DNA from: Actinomycetes bacterium | GTDB taxonomy: Bacteria > Actinomycetota > Actinomycetes > Actinomycetales > Microbacteriaceae | Direction of reading: 5' to 3' | NCBI GenBank assembly: GCA_029777095.1 | Contig: JAKOTS010000032.1 | Span: forward strand, 199,039-237,797 | Length of the DNA: 38,759 nt | The notes under the pieces: model-generated | Database searches by the model: none | Seen by the model: only the letters and a program-made list of their open reading frames with translations | Told to the model about the DNA's origin: nothing | Part shown: one piece after another, positions 8,769 through 17,903 of the stretch | Layout: every line of letters starts with the position of its first letter | Position numbering within the stretch: position 1 is the first letter of the stretch | Translations under genes and position numbers: made by a program

Positions 8769-9875
8769 GTGTCTACCTCAACTTTTAAGAAAGTTTTCGG
8801 TGCTGTTGCAGCTGCCGGACTGCTCGTCGCACTGGCGGGCTGCGGCTCCGCACCAGACGCCAAGCCGTCGGGCGGGGCATCTGGCGGGGCCACTGACGGC
8901 TTCAAGCCCTGCATGGTCTCTGACGAGGGCGGCTTCGATGACAAGTCGTTCAACCAGAGCGGGTACGAAGGGCTGACCCGCGCCGCAGACGAACTCGGCG
9001 TGAAAATCTCCAAGACCGAGTCGAAGACGGCCAGCGACTATGCCGCCAACCTTGACGGCCTCGTCAACGACGGCTGCACGCTCATCATCTCGGTCGGCTT
9101 CATGCTGAGTGCACCGACGGTCGAGTCGGCGCTGGCAAACCCCGACATCGAGTACGCGATCATCGATGACTGGGCAGACAACGACTTCGACGGCAAGACC
9201 GATGCGCCGAACATCAAGCCGCTCGTCTTCGACACCGCTCAGGCCGCGTTCCTCGGTGGCTACTCGGCCGCTTCCTACACGAAGTCGGGCATTGTGGGCA
9301 CCTTCGGTGGCGCCAAGATCCCGCCCGTCACGATCTTCATGGACGGCTACCAGCTCGGTGTTGAGTACTACAACGAGAAGAACGGGACCGACATCAAGGT
9401 GCTCGGCTGGGACATCAAGACCCAGGACGGCCAGTTCACTGACGAGTTCAAGAAGAACGACAAGGCAAAGCAGATGGCTCAGGGCCTGATCGACCAGGGC
9501 GCCGATGTGCTGCTCCCGGTCGGTGGACCGATCTACCAGTCCGCTGCTGAAGCGATTCGTGACTCGGGTGGCAACATCGCGATGCTCGGCGTCGACGCCG
9601 ACGTGTTCCTGACTGACCCGACTGTGGGCGACCTGCTGCTGGTCTCGATCATGAAGGGCATCGACATTGCTGTGTACGAAGCCGTCATGGAGGCATCGGC
9701 GGGCAACTTCGATGTCGCGCCGTTCGTTGGCACGCTGGCAAACGATGGTGTGAGCCTGTCGCCGTTCCACGACTTCGAGACGAAGATCAACCCTGATCTG
9801 CCCGGCAAGCTCGACGAAATCGCAGCAGGCATCATCGACGGTTCGATCCCCGTCGACTCGCCCGCTTCGCCGTAA
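8769..9875 (+). CDS. BMP-family nucleoside-binding lipoprotein
   Basis: Substrate-binding lipoprotein of a BMP/Med (PnrA-like) ABC transporter; the family binds purine or pyrimidine nucleosides outside the membrane. The 368 residues start with a signal peptide ending in the lipobox LAGC, followed by an Ala/Gly/Ser-rich linker. Then comes the family opening DEGGFDDKSFNQSGYEGL. GVDADVFLTDP near residue 280 is another family segment. The GTG start at 8769 is fixed by the ribosome-binding site GGAGG at 8759-8763 and by the signal peptide. It heads the transporter genes but is separated from them by a terminator, so it is probably made in excess over the membrane subunits. The nucleoside substrate is inferred from the salvage enzymes downstream. 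Confidence 0.93.
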   Translation: MSTSTFKKVFGAVAAAGLLVALAGCGSAPDAKPSGGASGGATDGFKPCMVSDEGGFDDKSFNQSGYEGLTRAADELGVKISKTESKTASDYAANLDGLVNDGCTLIISVGFMLSAPTVESALANPDIEYAIIDDWADNDFDGKTDAPNIKPLVFDTAQAAFLGGYSAASYTKSGIVGTFGGAKIPPVTIFMDGYQLGVEYYNEKNGTDIKVLGWDIKTQDGQFTDEFKKNDKAKQMAQGLIDQGADVLLPVGGPIYQSAAEAIRDSGGNIAMLGVDADVFLTDPTVGDLLLVSIMKGIDIAVYEAVMEASAGNFDVAPFVGTLANDGVSLSPFHDFETKINPDLPGKLDEIAAGIIDGSIPVDSPASP

Positions 9876-9890
9876 CACCTCAGCATGACC

Positions 9891-9936
9891 GTACGGCCGG
9901 ACAGGCGCATTGCATCTGTCCGGCCGTACTATTTTT
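9891..9936 (+). terminator. Intrinsic terminator after the lipoprotein gene
   Basis: A perfect 14-bp stem (9891-9904 with 9916-9929) and an 11-base loop are followed directly by TATTTTT. This is a textbook terminator lying between the lipoprotein gene and its own ATPase gene, which then has its own promoter. Confidence 0.92.
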
Positions 9937-9993
9937 CGGCGTACTGGTCCTGGCCGCATCGGCCCGACCCGTGCGTAAACCCGCACTTCTCGA

Positions 9994-9999
9994 TAGGTT
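9994..9999 (+). promoter_or_regulatory. Candidate -10 hexamer, leaderless ABC ATPase
   Basis: TAGGTT, six bases before the ATG at 10006. It supplies the promoter expected after the preceding terminator. Confidence 0.6.
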
Positions 10000-10005
10000 T
10001 GCGCT

Positions 10006-11520
10006 ATGAAGCTTGAGCTCCGCGGTATTACGAAGCGCTTCGGCGCCCTCGTGGCCAACGACCATATTGATCTCGTGGTGAGACCGGGCGAAATCCACGC
10101 GTTGCTCGGCGAGAATGGCGCTGGCAAGTCGACGTTGATGAACGTGCTCTACGGGCTCTACACGGCCGACGAAGGCCAGATCATCCTCGACGACGTCGTG
10201 CAGCACTTTCGTGGCCCGGGCGATGCGATGGCAGCGGGCATTGGGATGGTGCACCAGCACTTCATGCTCGTGCCGGTATTCACGGTTGCAGAGAATGTGA
10301 TGCTCGGCCATGAGACCACCCGGTTTGCGGGTTCACTCGACCTGCCCAGGGCGCGCGCCCACGTTCGCGAGGTCGCGGCCCGCTTCGGTTTTGAGATCGA
10401 CCCTGACGCGATCGTGGGCGATCTTCCCGTGGGCGTGCAGCAGCGAGTCGAAATCATCAAGGCGCTCGCGAGCGACGCGAAGGTCCTCGTGTTTGACGAG
10501 CCCACCGCGGTGCTGACGCCGCAAGAGACCGACGAGTTGATGGGGATCATGCGCGCCCTGCGCGAGGATGGCACGGCCATCGTCTTCATCACCCACAAGC
10601 TGCGCGAGGTGCGAGAGGTCGCCGACCGGATCACGGTCATCCGCCTTGGCAAGGTCGTGGGGGAGGCCGAGCCGACTGCCACGAACGTTGAGCTGGCATC
10701 GCTCATGGTCGGCCGCGCCGTCGAGCTCACCGTGCACAAAGATCCGCCCCAGCTGCGCCCCGGCGGGCTCATCGTCGAGGGACTCCGCGTGCTTAACGCC
10801 GACGGTCAGCTTGTCGTGAACGATGTGAGTTTTGCCGTGCAGCCGGGCGAAGTACTCGCGATCGCCGGCGTGCAGGGCAACGGGCAGACCGAGCTGACCG
10901 AGGCGATCATTGGCCTCCAGCAAAACGTCATCGGCTCGATCCGCCTCGACGGCGTCGAGTTGCTCGGCAAGAACGTCAAGCAGGTCATCGATGAGGGCGT
11001 CGGGTTCGTGCCCGAAGACCGCACGGTCGACGGCCTGGTCGGCGACTTCACTGTCGCCGAGAATCTCATTCTTAATCGTTCAGCTGGCGCGCCATTCTTC
11101 CGTGCCGCAACGCTCGACCTCGGGGTGCTCCGGCAATTTGCCGACGACAAGATCACCGAGTTCGACATTCGCACGCAGAGCGCCGAAAGCAAGGCCGACG
11201 AGCTCTCTGGTGGCAACCAGCAGAAGGTGGTGCTCGCCCGCGAGCTGAGCCGTCCGCTCAAGCTGTTCGTTGCGTCTCAACCCACCCGAGGTATCGATGT
11301 CGGTTCGATTGAGTTTGTGCACAAGCGCATCGTCGAAACGCGCGACTCGGGGGTGCCCGTGATCGTGGTCTCGACCGAGCTCGATGAGGTCTCGGCGCTG
11401 GCCGACCGCATTGCCGTGATGTATCGCGGCACCATCGTGGGGATTGTGCCCGGCAACTCCCCGCGCGAAACACTTGGCCTCATGATGGCCGGAGAGCTCC
11501 CGAACGAGGTGATCGCATGA
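10006..11520 (+). CDS. Nucleoside ABC transporter, double ATPase subunit
   Basis: Energises nucleoside import; 504 residues holding two ABC domains in one chain, as in RbsA and NupA. The first domain has Walker A GENGAGKST, a relaxed signature (LPVGVQQRVEI in place of LSGGQ) and Walker B VLVFDEPTAVL. The second has a degenerate Walker A (GVQGNGQTEL), an intact signature LSGGNQQKVVLAREL and a Walker B with Gln for the catalytic Glu (LFVASQPTRGIDVGS). This split of functions is normal for the family: one consensus catalytic site and one degenerate site. The stop overlaps the next ATG by four bases (ATGA). Confidence 0.95.
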   Translation: MKLELRGITKRFGALVANDHIDLVVRPGEIHALLGENGAGKSTLMNVLYGLYTADEGQIILDDVVQHFRGPGDAMAAGIGMVHQHFMLVPVFTVAENVMLGHETTRFAGSLDLPRARAHVREVAARFGFEIDPDAIVGDLPVGVQQRVEIIKALASDAKVLVFDEPTAVLTPQETDELMGIMRALREDGTAIVFITHKLREVREVADRITVIRLGKVVGEAEPTATNVELASLMVGRAVELTVHKDPPQLRPGGLIVEGLRVLNADGQLVVNDVSFAVQPGEVLAIAGVQGNGQTELTEAIIGLQQNVIGSIRLDGVELLGKNVKQVIDEGVGFVPEDRTVDGLVGDFTVAENLILNRSAGAPFFRAATLDLGVLRQFADDKITEFDIRTQSAESKADELSGGNQQKVVLARELSRPLKLFVASQPTRGIDVGSIEFVHKRIVETRDSGVPVIVVSTELDEVSALADRIAVMYRGTIVGIVPGNSPRETLGLMMAGELPNEVIA

Positions 11521-12809
11521 CTGTCAACCCCCCTGAGTTGCCCTCGGTATCGGGTCCGATGACTGGGCATGACGCCGTGCAGTCCGCGCCGCGCGAAAAT
11601 CGGCTTATCGCCGATTTGATGCGCGGCAGCGTCATGACCACGGTGCTCGCGATTGTGCTCTCGATGGTGATCGGCGGCATCCTGATCGCGGTCACCAACG
11701 AAGAGGTGCAGCGCACCGCCGGCTATTTCTTCGCGCAGCCGATGGACATGCTCGCCGCCGTGTGGAACTCGGTGAGCGGCGCGTACGCCGCGCTCTTCCG
11801 CGGCGCGATCTTCAACTTCGACGCCCCGAACTTCGTGCGTGCGATTAAGCCACTCACCGACACCCTGAACTTCGCCACGCCGTTGATCGCCGCCGGTCTC
11901 GGTGTTGGCCTCGCGTTCCGCGTCGGCCTGTTCAACATCGGTGGTCGCGGGCAGATGCTGATGGGTGCGGCCGCGGCCGGCTTCGTTGCGTACTTCGTCG
12001 AAGCACCCCTGTTCATCCACCTGCCGCTCACGATCATCGCGGGAATGCTCGGGGGTCTCGTATGGGGCGGCATCGTCGGCCTGTTCAAGGCCCGTACCGG
12101 CGCGCACGAGGTGATCATGACGATCATGCTCAACTTCATCGCCTACTACTTTGTGTCGTGGCTGCTCTCGACCCCCGGGCTCCTGATGCGCCCGGGCGGT
12201 ACGCAACCCATCTCGCAGGCGACGCCGCCGAGCGCGCAGTTTCCGAAGCTGTTTGAGGCGCCGCTCAACGTCAACTGGGGCTTTATTGTCGCCATCGGCG
12301 CCACGGTCTTCGTGTGGTGGCTGATCGAGCGATCGAGCCTCGGATTCCGGATGCGCGCGGTCGGTGCGAACCCCTTTGCCGCTCGCGCCGCGGGTGTCAA
12401 CGTCGAGCGCATCCTGATCTACGCCATGGCCTTCGCGGGCGCGCTGGCCGGTCTTGCCGGTGTCAATCAGATGGCCGGAACGATCACCAGCGGGTTTGCG
12501 AGTCACATCGACGCGGGCATCGGCTTCGATGCAATCACCGTCGCGCTGCTCGGACGAAGCCGCGCGTGGGGCGTGTTCGCAGCGGGCATCCTCTTCGGAG
12601 CGCTCAAGGCCGGCAGCTTTACCATGCAGATTTCTGAGGGCATCCCCGTCGATATCGTCCTCGTGGTGCAGGCCCTGATCGTGCTGTTCATCGCGGCACC
12701 GCCCCTGATTCGAGCGATCTTCTTCCTTCCAAAGGACGAGGCTGAGCGCTCGCAAGCAGCCAGCCGCAAGGCCAATCGTCAAGCGGCGAAGAAGGCGGTG
12801 GCGGCATGA
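11517..12809 (+). CDS. Nucleoside ABC transporter permease (first)
   Basis: Membrane subunit of the nucleoside importer, of the branched-chain amino-acid/ribose permease superfamily (BPD_transp_2). The 430 residues include a cytoplasmic N-terminus of about 40 residues and many hydrophobic helices. The family pattern is FRVGLFNIGGRGQMLMGA, EVIMTIMLNFIAYY and, near the C-terminus, GFDAITVALLGRSRAWGVFAAG. A Lys/Arg/Ala-rich tail ends the protein. It overlaps its neighbours by four bases on each side (ATGA), so the ATPase and both permeases are translationally coupled and probably made in equal amounts. Confidence 0.93.
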   Translation: MTVNPPELPSVSGPMTGHDAVQSAPRENRLIADLMRGSVMTTVLAIVLSMVIGGILIAVTNEEVQRTAGYFFAQPMDMLAAVWNSVSGAYAALFRGAIFNFDAPNFVRAIKPLTDTLNFATPLIAAGLGVGLAFRVGLFNIGGRGQMLMGAAAAGFVAYFVEAPLFIHLPLTIIAGMLGGLVWGGIVGLFKARTGAHEVIMTIMLNFIAYYFVSWLLSTPGLLMRPGGTQPISQATPPSAQFPKLFEAPLNVNWGFIVAIGATVFVWWLIERSSLGFRMRAVGANPFAARAAGVNVERILIYAMAFAGALAGLAGVNQMAGTITSGFASHIDAGIGFDAITVALLGRSRAWGVFAAGILFGALKAGSFTMQISEGIPVDIVLVVQALIVLFIAAPPLIRAIFFLPKDEAERSQAASRKANRQAAKKAVAA

Positions 12810-14113
12810 GCGCCAAGCGATCCCTCGCGACGGGACCTATCGCGGGCATCACCATCGACGGGACCATCAAGCTCGAAACCGTGCGGGCGCGCCAGTGGAA
12901 GCTCCCGATTTCGCTCGCGATCTTCACCGTGCTCATTGCACTGCTGGCGTTTCCGTTCAGCAGGCAGGGCACCAGCACCTTCCGATTGAGCGACCGCACG
13001 TCATCGGTTGACCTCGGCGACATCGGGGTGCCGACGGCATCGACGTTGATCGTCTGCGCTCTCATGATGCTCCTGCTCACCGCCTACGCCGCCTGGATGG
13101 CGAGCCGGTATGCGCGCGCGGGCATGTGGGTGGCAATCGTGTTCGGGCTGATTGGCGTTTTCGCCTTCATCACCTGGTCGGCCGCTGGCGGCCTGGTCCC
13201 CGTGACCGGCCTGCTCTTCGGTGCGCTCTCGCTGTCGGTGCCGCTCATCTTCGGAGCGCTCGGCGGTGTCATCGGCGAGCGCGTCGGCGTGGTCAACGTT
13301 GCGATCGAGGCACAGTTTCTCTTCGCCGCCTTCACGTCGGCGCTGATCGGCAGTGTGACGGGGAGCTTCTTCCTGGGGCTGCTTGGCGCGGTGGTGGCGG
13401 GCGCACTCGTGGCGTCAGTGCTCGCGGTGTTCTCGATCAAGTACTTCGTCGATCAGGTGATCGTGGGTGTCGTGCTGAACGTGCTGATCACCGGCCTCAC
13501 AAGCTTCCTGCACGGCGCGGTCATGCAACCGCACACGGCCGCGCTCAACAGCCCCGAGCGTTTTCCGCGTTGGCCGATTCCGTTCCTCAGCGACATCCCG
13601 ATCATCGGCCCTGTCGTGTTCAACCAGACCCTGATCGTCTACCTGATGTACGTGATCGTGCCGCTGGTTGCATGGGGGCTCTATCGCACCCGCTGGGGCC
13701 TGCGCCTGCGCGCAGTGGGCGAGCACCCGACGGCCGCCGACACCGTGGGCATCAAGGTCAACCCGACGCGATTCTGGAACGTGCTCCTGGCCGGCGGCAT
13801 CGCCGGAATCGGTGGCGCGTACTTCACGCTCGGCTCGGTCGGCGGCTTCGATAAAGAGATGACGGGCGGGCTCGGGTTCATCGCCCTCGCCGCCGTGATC
13901 TTTGGCGGCTGGGACCCGATCAAGGCAACGCTTGCGGCGATGCTCTTCGGCTTCGCTACCGCGCTGCAAACCCTGCTCAGCAATCTGGGTTCGCCGATTC
14001 CGAGCGACTTCATGGCGATGCTGCCGTACCTCGTGACAATTCTCGCGGTGGTCGGTTTTGCGGGTCAGGTCAAGGCGCCGGCGGCCTCAGGCAAGCCATA
14101 TATCAAGGGATGA
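12806..14113 (+). CDS. Nucleoside ABC transporter permease (second)
   Basis: Partner permease of the same superfamily, 435 residues. Family segments are GALGGVIGERVGVVNVAIEAQ, GVVLNVLITGLTSF, WGLRLRAVGEHPTAADTVG and GLGFIALAAVIFGGWDP. It pairs with the upstream permease to form the membrane channel, as NupB and NupC do. The ATG at 12806 overlaps the previous stop by four bases. Ninety bases separate it from the cytidine deaminase gene; no terminator stem is evident there, so the salvage enzymes are probably co-transcribed. Confidence 0.93.
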   Translation: MSAKRSLATGPIAGITIDGTIKLETVRARQWKLPISLAIFTVLIALLAFPFSRQGTSTFRLSDRTSSVDLGDIGVPTASTLIVCALMMLLLTAYAAWMASRYARAGMWVAIVFGLIGVFAFITWSAAGGLVPVTGLLFGALSLSVPLIFGALGGVIGERVGVVNVAIEAQFLFAAFTSALIGSVTGSFFLGLLGAVVAGALVASVLAVFSIKYFVDQVIVGVVLNVLITGLTSFLHGAVMQPHTAALNSPERFPRWPIPFLSDIPIIGPVVFNQTLIVYLMYVIVPLVAWGLYRTRWGLRLRAVGEHPTAADTVGIKVNPTRFWNVLLAGGIAGIGGAYFTLGSVGGFDKEMTGGLGFIALAAVIFGGWDPIKATLAAMLFGFATALQTLLSNLGSPIPSDFMAMLPYLVTILAVVGFAGQVKAPAASGKPYIKG

Positions 14114-14203
14114 CCCGGGTGCCCGTGCGTTTAAGCGTTGCGGGACGACGGGGCGAGGCATCCATTCTTCGCGTGTGAAATGCACCGGGTGTGAGGAGCA
14201 AGC

Positions 14204-14605
14204 ATGACGGATATCGATTGGGAAGAGCTGCGGGTCGCGGCCGTTGCGGCGATGGAGCGCGCGTACGCCCCGTATTCACGCTTCAAGGTGGGGGCGGCGG
14301 CGCTGGTCAGTGACGGGCGCATCATCTCGGGGTGCAACATCGAGAACGCCTCGTACGGCGTGACGCTGTGTGCCGAGTGCACGATGGTTGGCGAGCTGTT
14401 CATGACCGGTGGCGGCCAGCTCGTCGCATTCGTCTGCGTCGACGGCGAAGGCAAGACGCTGATGCCCTGCGGGCGTTGCCGGCAGCTGCTGTTCGAACAC
14501 GCTATTCCAGGCATGCTGCTCGAGACACTCTCGGGCATTCGCACGATTGACGAAGTCCTGCCCGATGCGTTCGGGCCACGCGACCTAGAGGAGGCAGCGC
14601 GATGA
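14204..14605 (+). CDS. cdd: Cytidine deaminase
   Basis: Converts cytidine and deoxycytidine to uridine and deoxyuridine in the cytoplasm. At 133 residues it is the small homotetrameric type. The zinc site is complete: CAE (Cys56, catalytic Glu58) and PCGRC (Cys89, Cys92). GCNIENASYG supplies the Asn45 and Glu47 that hold the ribose. The ATG is preceded by GAGGAG with five bases of spacing. Its stop overlaps deoA by four bases (ATGA). The product uridine is the substrate for the next enzyme. Confidence 0.97.
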   Translation: MTDIDWEELRVAAVAAMERAYAPYSRFKVGAAALVSDGRIISGCNIENASYGVTLCAECTMVGELFMTGGGQLVAFVCVDGEGKTLMPCGRCRQLLFEHAIPGMLLETLSGIRTIDEVLPDAFGPRDLEEAAR

Positions 14606-15906
14606 GCGCTTCACAGATCGAACCGTTTGACGCCATCGACATCATCCGCACGAAGCGCGACGGCGGTGCCGTCGAAGAGGGCGCGCTCCGCTGGATGGTC
14701 GACGCCTACACCCGCGGTTTCGTCGCCGATTCGCAGATGGCGGCGTTCGCCATGGCGGTGTTGCTCAACGGCATGGAGCGCGACGAGATTCGGGTGCTCA
14801 CCGACGCGATGATCAACTCGGGCGAGCGGATGAGCTTCGCGAGCCTCGGCAAGCGCACGGTCGACAAGCACTCCACGGGCGGCGTTGGCGACAAGATCAC
14901 GCTTCCGCTCGCGCCGCTGGTCGCCGCGTTCGGCGTCGCCGTGCCGCAGCTGTCGGGCCGCGGCCTCGGCCACACCGGGGGCACGCTCGACAAGCTTGAA
15001 TCGATCCCCGGCTGGCGCGCGGCGCTCAGCAACGAAGAGCTCTTCGCGCAGCTTGCCGACATCGGTGCCGTGATCTGCGCGGCCGGGACCGGGCTCGCCC
15101 CGGCCGATAAGAAGCTCTACGCGCTGCGCGATGTCACGGGCACGGTCGAGGCGATCCCGCTCATCGCGTCGAGCATCATGTCGAAGAAGATCGCCGAGGG
15201 CACCGACGCCCTCGTGCTCGATGTGAAGTTTGGCGGCGGCGCCTTCATGCGCGATATCAACGACGCACGCGAGCTTGCGCGCACGATGGTTGCGCTCGGC
15301 ACCGACTCCGGCGTCGCGACGACCGCACTGCTCACCGACATGAACGTGCCGCTCGGCCTTGCCATCGGCAACGCGAACGAGGTGCGCGAATCGGTCGAGG
15401 TGCTCGCAGGCGGGGGACCAAAAGACGTGGTCGAGCTGACCGTTGCCCTCGCGCGCGAGATGCTGGCGCTTGCCGGGCAACCCGACGCCGACGTTGAGGC
15501 CGCGCTCGCCGACGGGCGCGCGATGGACACCTGGCGCGCAATGATTCGGGCGCAAGACGGTGATCCGGATGCCGCATTGCCCACGGCGCGCGAAACCCAC
15601 ACGGTCACGGCCGACCGTGACGGCGTGCTCGCCGAACAGCTCGCGCTGCCGTTCGGTATCGCGGCCTGGCGGCTCGGAGCGGGCCGTGCCCGTGCGCAAG
15701 ACCCGGTCCAACATGCGGCAGGCATCGACCTGCACGCCAAGCCGGGCGACGAGGTGCGGGCGGGCCAGCCGCTGTTCACGCTGTCGGCAGACGAACCCTC
15801 ACGATTCGAACGCGCACTTTCGGCGCTGGATGGCGCATGGCGAATTGACGATGCCGGCACGTATGAGGCATCCGGCCCGCTGATTCGCGAGCGCATCACG
15901 GCGTGA
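14602..15906 (+). CDS. deoA: Thymidine/pyrimidine-nucleoside phosphorylase
   Basis: Splits thymidine or other pyrimidine nucleosides with phosphate into base and (deoxy)ribose-1-phosphate. The 434-residue length fits. KHSTGGVGDK (89-98) and SGRGLGHTGGTLDKLE (118-133) are the phosphate-binding and family signature segments. The helical N-domain and the C-terminal lipoyl-like domain (AGIDLHAKPGDEVRAGQPLF) are both present. By eye it cannot be decided whether it prefers thymidine (DeoA) or accepts uridine too (Pdp). It is translationally coupled to cdd, so cytidine taken up by the transporter can go straight through deamination and phosphorolysis. Confidence 0.95.
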   Translation: MSASQIEPFDAIDIIRTKRDGGAVEEGALRWMVDAYTRGFVADSQMAAFAMAVLLNGMERDEIRVLTDAMINSGERMSFASLGKRTVDKHSTGGVGDKITLPLAPLVAAFGVAVPQLSGRGLGHTGGTLDKLESIPGWRAALSNEELFAQLADIGAVICAAGTGLAPADKKLYALRDVTGTVEAIPLIASSIMSKKIAEGTDALVLDVKFGGGAFMRDINDARELARTMVALGTDSGVATTALLTDMNVPLGLAIGNANEVRESVEVLAGGGPKDVVELTVALAREMLALAGQPDADVEAALADGRAMDTWRAMIRAQDGDPDAALPTARETHTVTADRDGVLAEQLALPFGIAAWRLGAGRARAQDPVQHAAGIDLHAKPGDEVRAGQPLFTLSADEPSRFERALSALDGAWRIDDAGTYEASGPLIRERITA

Positions 15907-15992
15907 CGGAGCAAGCACGATTCTAGGAGTGCCGTGCCGCGCGCCGCGCGGTAAGGTTGACGGTTGGCAATGGGGACGAGAGAGAGCATCAC

Positions 15993-17108
15993 ATGGTGAA
16001 TACGATTGAAGACTTTGAAGTGCAGGGCACTTCGTTGCGCTCATTGCCGAAGGTGTCGTTGCACGACCACCTCGACGGTGCTGTGCGCCCGCAGACGATC
16101 ATCGAGCTCGGTGAGTCGATCGGGCTCGAGCTGCCCTCGACGAACCCCGCCGCGCTTTCGGAGTGGTTCACCGAGCAGTGCAATGCCGGCTCGCTCGTCG
16201 AATACCTGAAGACGTTCGACCTCACCACGGCGGTGATGCAGACCCGCGAGGGCCTGACCCGCGTTGCGCGCGAGTTCGTGCAAGACCTCACCGCGGACGG
16301 CGTCGTATACGGCGAGGTGCGCTGGGCTCCTGAGCAGCACCTCGCGGGCGGCCTCTCGCTCGACGAGGTCGTTGAGGCCGTGCAGCTCGGCATCGAAGAG
16401 GGCGAAGACGACGCCGAGAGCAAGGGCCACAGCATCCGCGTCGGTCAGTTGGTCACCGCGATGCGCCACGCAGACCGCGGTCTCGAGATCGCAAAGCTTG
16501 CCGTTGCACACCGCGAGCGCGGTGTTGTCGGGTTTGACATCGCCGGCGCCGAAGACGGGTTCCCCGCCAGCCGCCACCGCGACGCGTTCGACTTCCTCGC
16601 CAAGAACTACATGCCGGTGACCGTGCACGCGGGCGAGGCAGCGGGCCTGGAATCGATCCGCGGCGCGCTGTTTGACGGCCGTGCGCTGCGCCTCGGTCAC
16701 GGTGTGCGCATCGCCGAAGACATCGAAGTTGTCTCGCGCGAGGGCGAAGAGGTGCTCGTGCAGTTCGGCGAGCTCGCCAAGTGGGTTCGCGATCGCGAGA
16801 TCCCCCTCGAACTCTCGCCGTCGTCGAACCTGCAGACCGGCGCGATCGCCGCGTGGGGCACCGAGCTCATCGATCACCCGTTCGACCTGCTCTACCAGCT
16901 CGGCTTCACTGTCACTGTGAACGTCGACAACCGCACGATGAGCGGCACCTCGCTGACCCGCGAACTCGGCCTGCTGGCCGACACGTTCGGGTATGACCTG
17001 GCCGACATCGAGGCGTTCCAGCTCAACGCTGCCGCCGCGACGTTCTTGACGGTCGAGGAGCGCGAAGAGCTCATCGAGATCATCGCCGAAGGCTTCGAAG
17101 AGGCCTAG
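15993..17108 (+). CDS. add: Adenosine deaminase
   Basis: Deaminates adenosine and deoxyadenosine to the inosine forms, supplying the purine nucleoside phosphorylase encoded at 23252-24082. The protein has 371 residues. Metal and catalytic residues are visible: HDH (His24, His26), HAGE (His212, Glu215), GHG (His236) and the Asp312-Asn pair in VNVDNRTMSGTSLTREL. The ATG at 15993 is preferred over an in-frame TTG at 15957 because it has a GAGAGAG ribosome-binding site and starts closer to the conserved core. A TAAGGT at 15952-15957 could give it a promoter of its own as well as read-through from deoA. Confidence 0.96.
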   Translation: MVNTIEDFEVQGTSLRSLPKVSLHDHLDGAVRPQTIIELGESIGLELPSTNPAALSEWFTEQCNAGSLVEYLKTFDLTTAVMQTREGLTRVAREFVQDLTADGVVYGEVRWAPEQHLAGGLSLDEVVEAVQLGIEEGEDDAESKGHSIRVGQLVTAMRHADRGLEIAKLAVAHRERGVVGFDIAGAEDGFPASRHRDAFDFLAKNYMPVTVHAGEAAGLESIRGALFDGRALRLGHGVRIAEDIEVVSREGEEVLVQFGELAKWVRDREIPLELSPSSNLQTGAIAAWGTELIDHPFDLLYQLGFTVTVNVDNRTMSGTSLTRELGLLADTFGYDLADIEAFQLNAAAATFLTVEEREELIEIIAEGFEEA

Positions 17109-17116
17109 GCCCGTTC

Positions 17117-17149
17117 GGGCTGACCGGCTCGATCGATCCGGCTCAGCCC
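17117..17149. terminator. Hairpin between convergent add and TSUP genes
   Basis: GGGCTGACCGG (17117-17127) pairs with CCGGCTCAGCCC (17138-17149) with one bulged base, around a 10-base loop CTCGATCGAT. It lies in the 69-base gap between two convergent genes and could end both transcripts. No T-run is present. Confidence 0.45.
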
Positions 17150-17177
17150 GTTCGAATCGGTCGGCCGGTCGGCCTGC

Positions 17178-17903
17178 TCAGCCCGCGAACAGCGCGAGCA
17201 GACCGCGGACGAGCACGACCGTGGCGCCGACCCACGCGACAGTAAGCATTGCGATGCGTGCTGCACGCGCGGGCACGAATCGGAGCAGCCACGTGCCGAG
17301 CGCGATTCCGACCACCGTAGCGACCCCCATCAGCGCAATCTCGCCGATGGGGGTCGTTGGCATTGGGCGGAGTGCGACCGCCATCACGCTGAAGACGCCA
17401 AACACGAGCTGCACCGAGGCGACGAACGAGCGCTGGTCCCACTTGTCGTTTACCGCGTAGGCGGCAAGGGGCGGGCCTGAGAGCCCGCTCGTGATGTGCA
17501 GCATCCCGGCGGTCGCCCCAGCGATGCGCGCCCCGCTGGTGCCGGTGAGGGCGCTGAGCAAGACCGGCATGCGGCCGACGAGCAGCGTGCAGTACGCAAG
17601 CAGCGCGACCATCAGCAGGAGCGCCGGTTCGGGAAGCGACCACACGAGCACGGCGCCGAACGGCGCGGCGATGAGGCCCGGCCAGATCAGCATCCACGTG
17701 CGCTTCCAATCGATGTCTCGCCACACGAACGGGATCGCGGTGAGCGCCGCAATCAGCGCGAGCTGCACGGCGATCGTCACACCCTCAAGCCCGCCGTACA
17801 GCAGCACGATCGGGCCGATCAACGCGAGCACAAACCCGAGCCCGGTGATGCGCTGGATCACCGCCGACACCGCCGCGGCGACGCAGCCCGCAAGCAGGAT
17901 CAC
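17178..17903 (-). CDS. TauE/SafE-family (TSUP) membrane exporter
   Basis: Probable anion or sulfur-compound transporter of the TauE/SafE superfamily, 241 residues and almost wholly hydrophobic with about eight helices. It shows the family's two-fold repeat: GLGFVALIGPIVLL-like text early (residues about 21-36) and AGMLHITSGLSGPPLAAYAV in the second half. The GTG start overlaps the stop of the upstream P-type ATPase by four bases (GTGA), so the two are translationally coupled and probably share a job. The substrate cannot be told from sequence; sulfite, sulfoacetate and other anions are known for relatives. Confidence 0.88.
   Translation of the reverse strand: MILLAGCVAAAVSAVIQRITGLGFVLALIGPIVLLYGGLEGVTIAVQLALIAALTAIPFVWRDIDWKRTWMLIWPGLIAAPFGAVLVWSLPEPALLLMVALLAYCTLLVGRMPVLLSALTGTSGARIAGATAGMLHITSGLSGPPLAAYAVNDKWDQRSFVASVQLVFGVFSVMAVALRPMPTTPIGEIALMGVATVVGIALGTWLLRFVPARAARIAMLTVAWVGATVVLVRGLLALFAG

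Noticed and set aside
17143..17724. Alternative 193-residue minus-strand frame overlapping the TSUP gene
   Set aside because: Arg/His/Ala-rich frame-shifted shadow; the other frame gives a clear membrane protein with the TSUP repeat.
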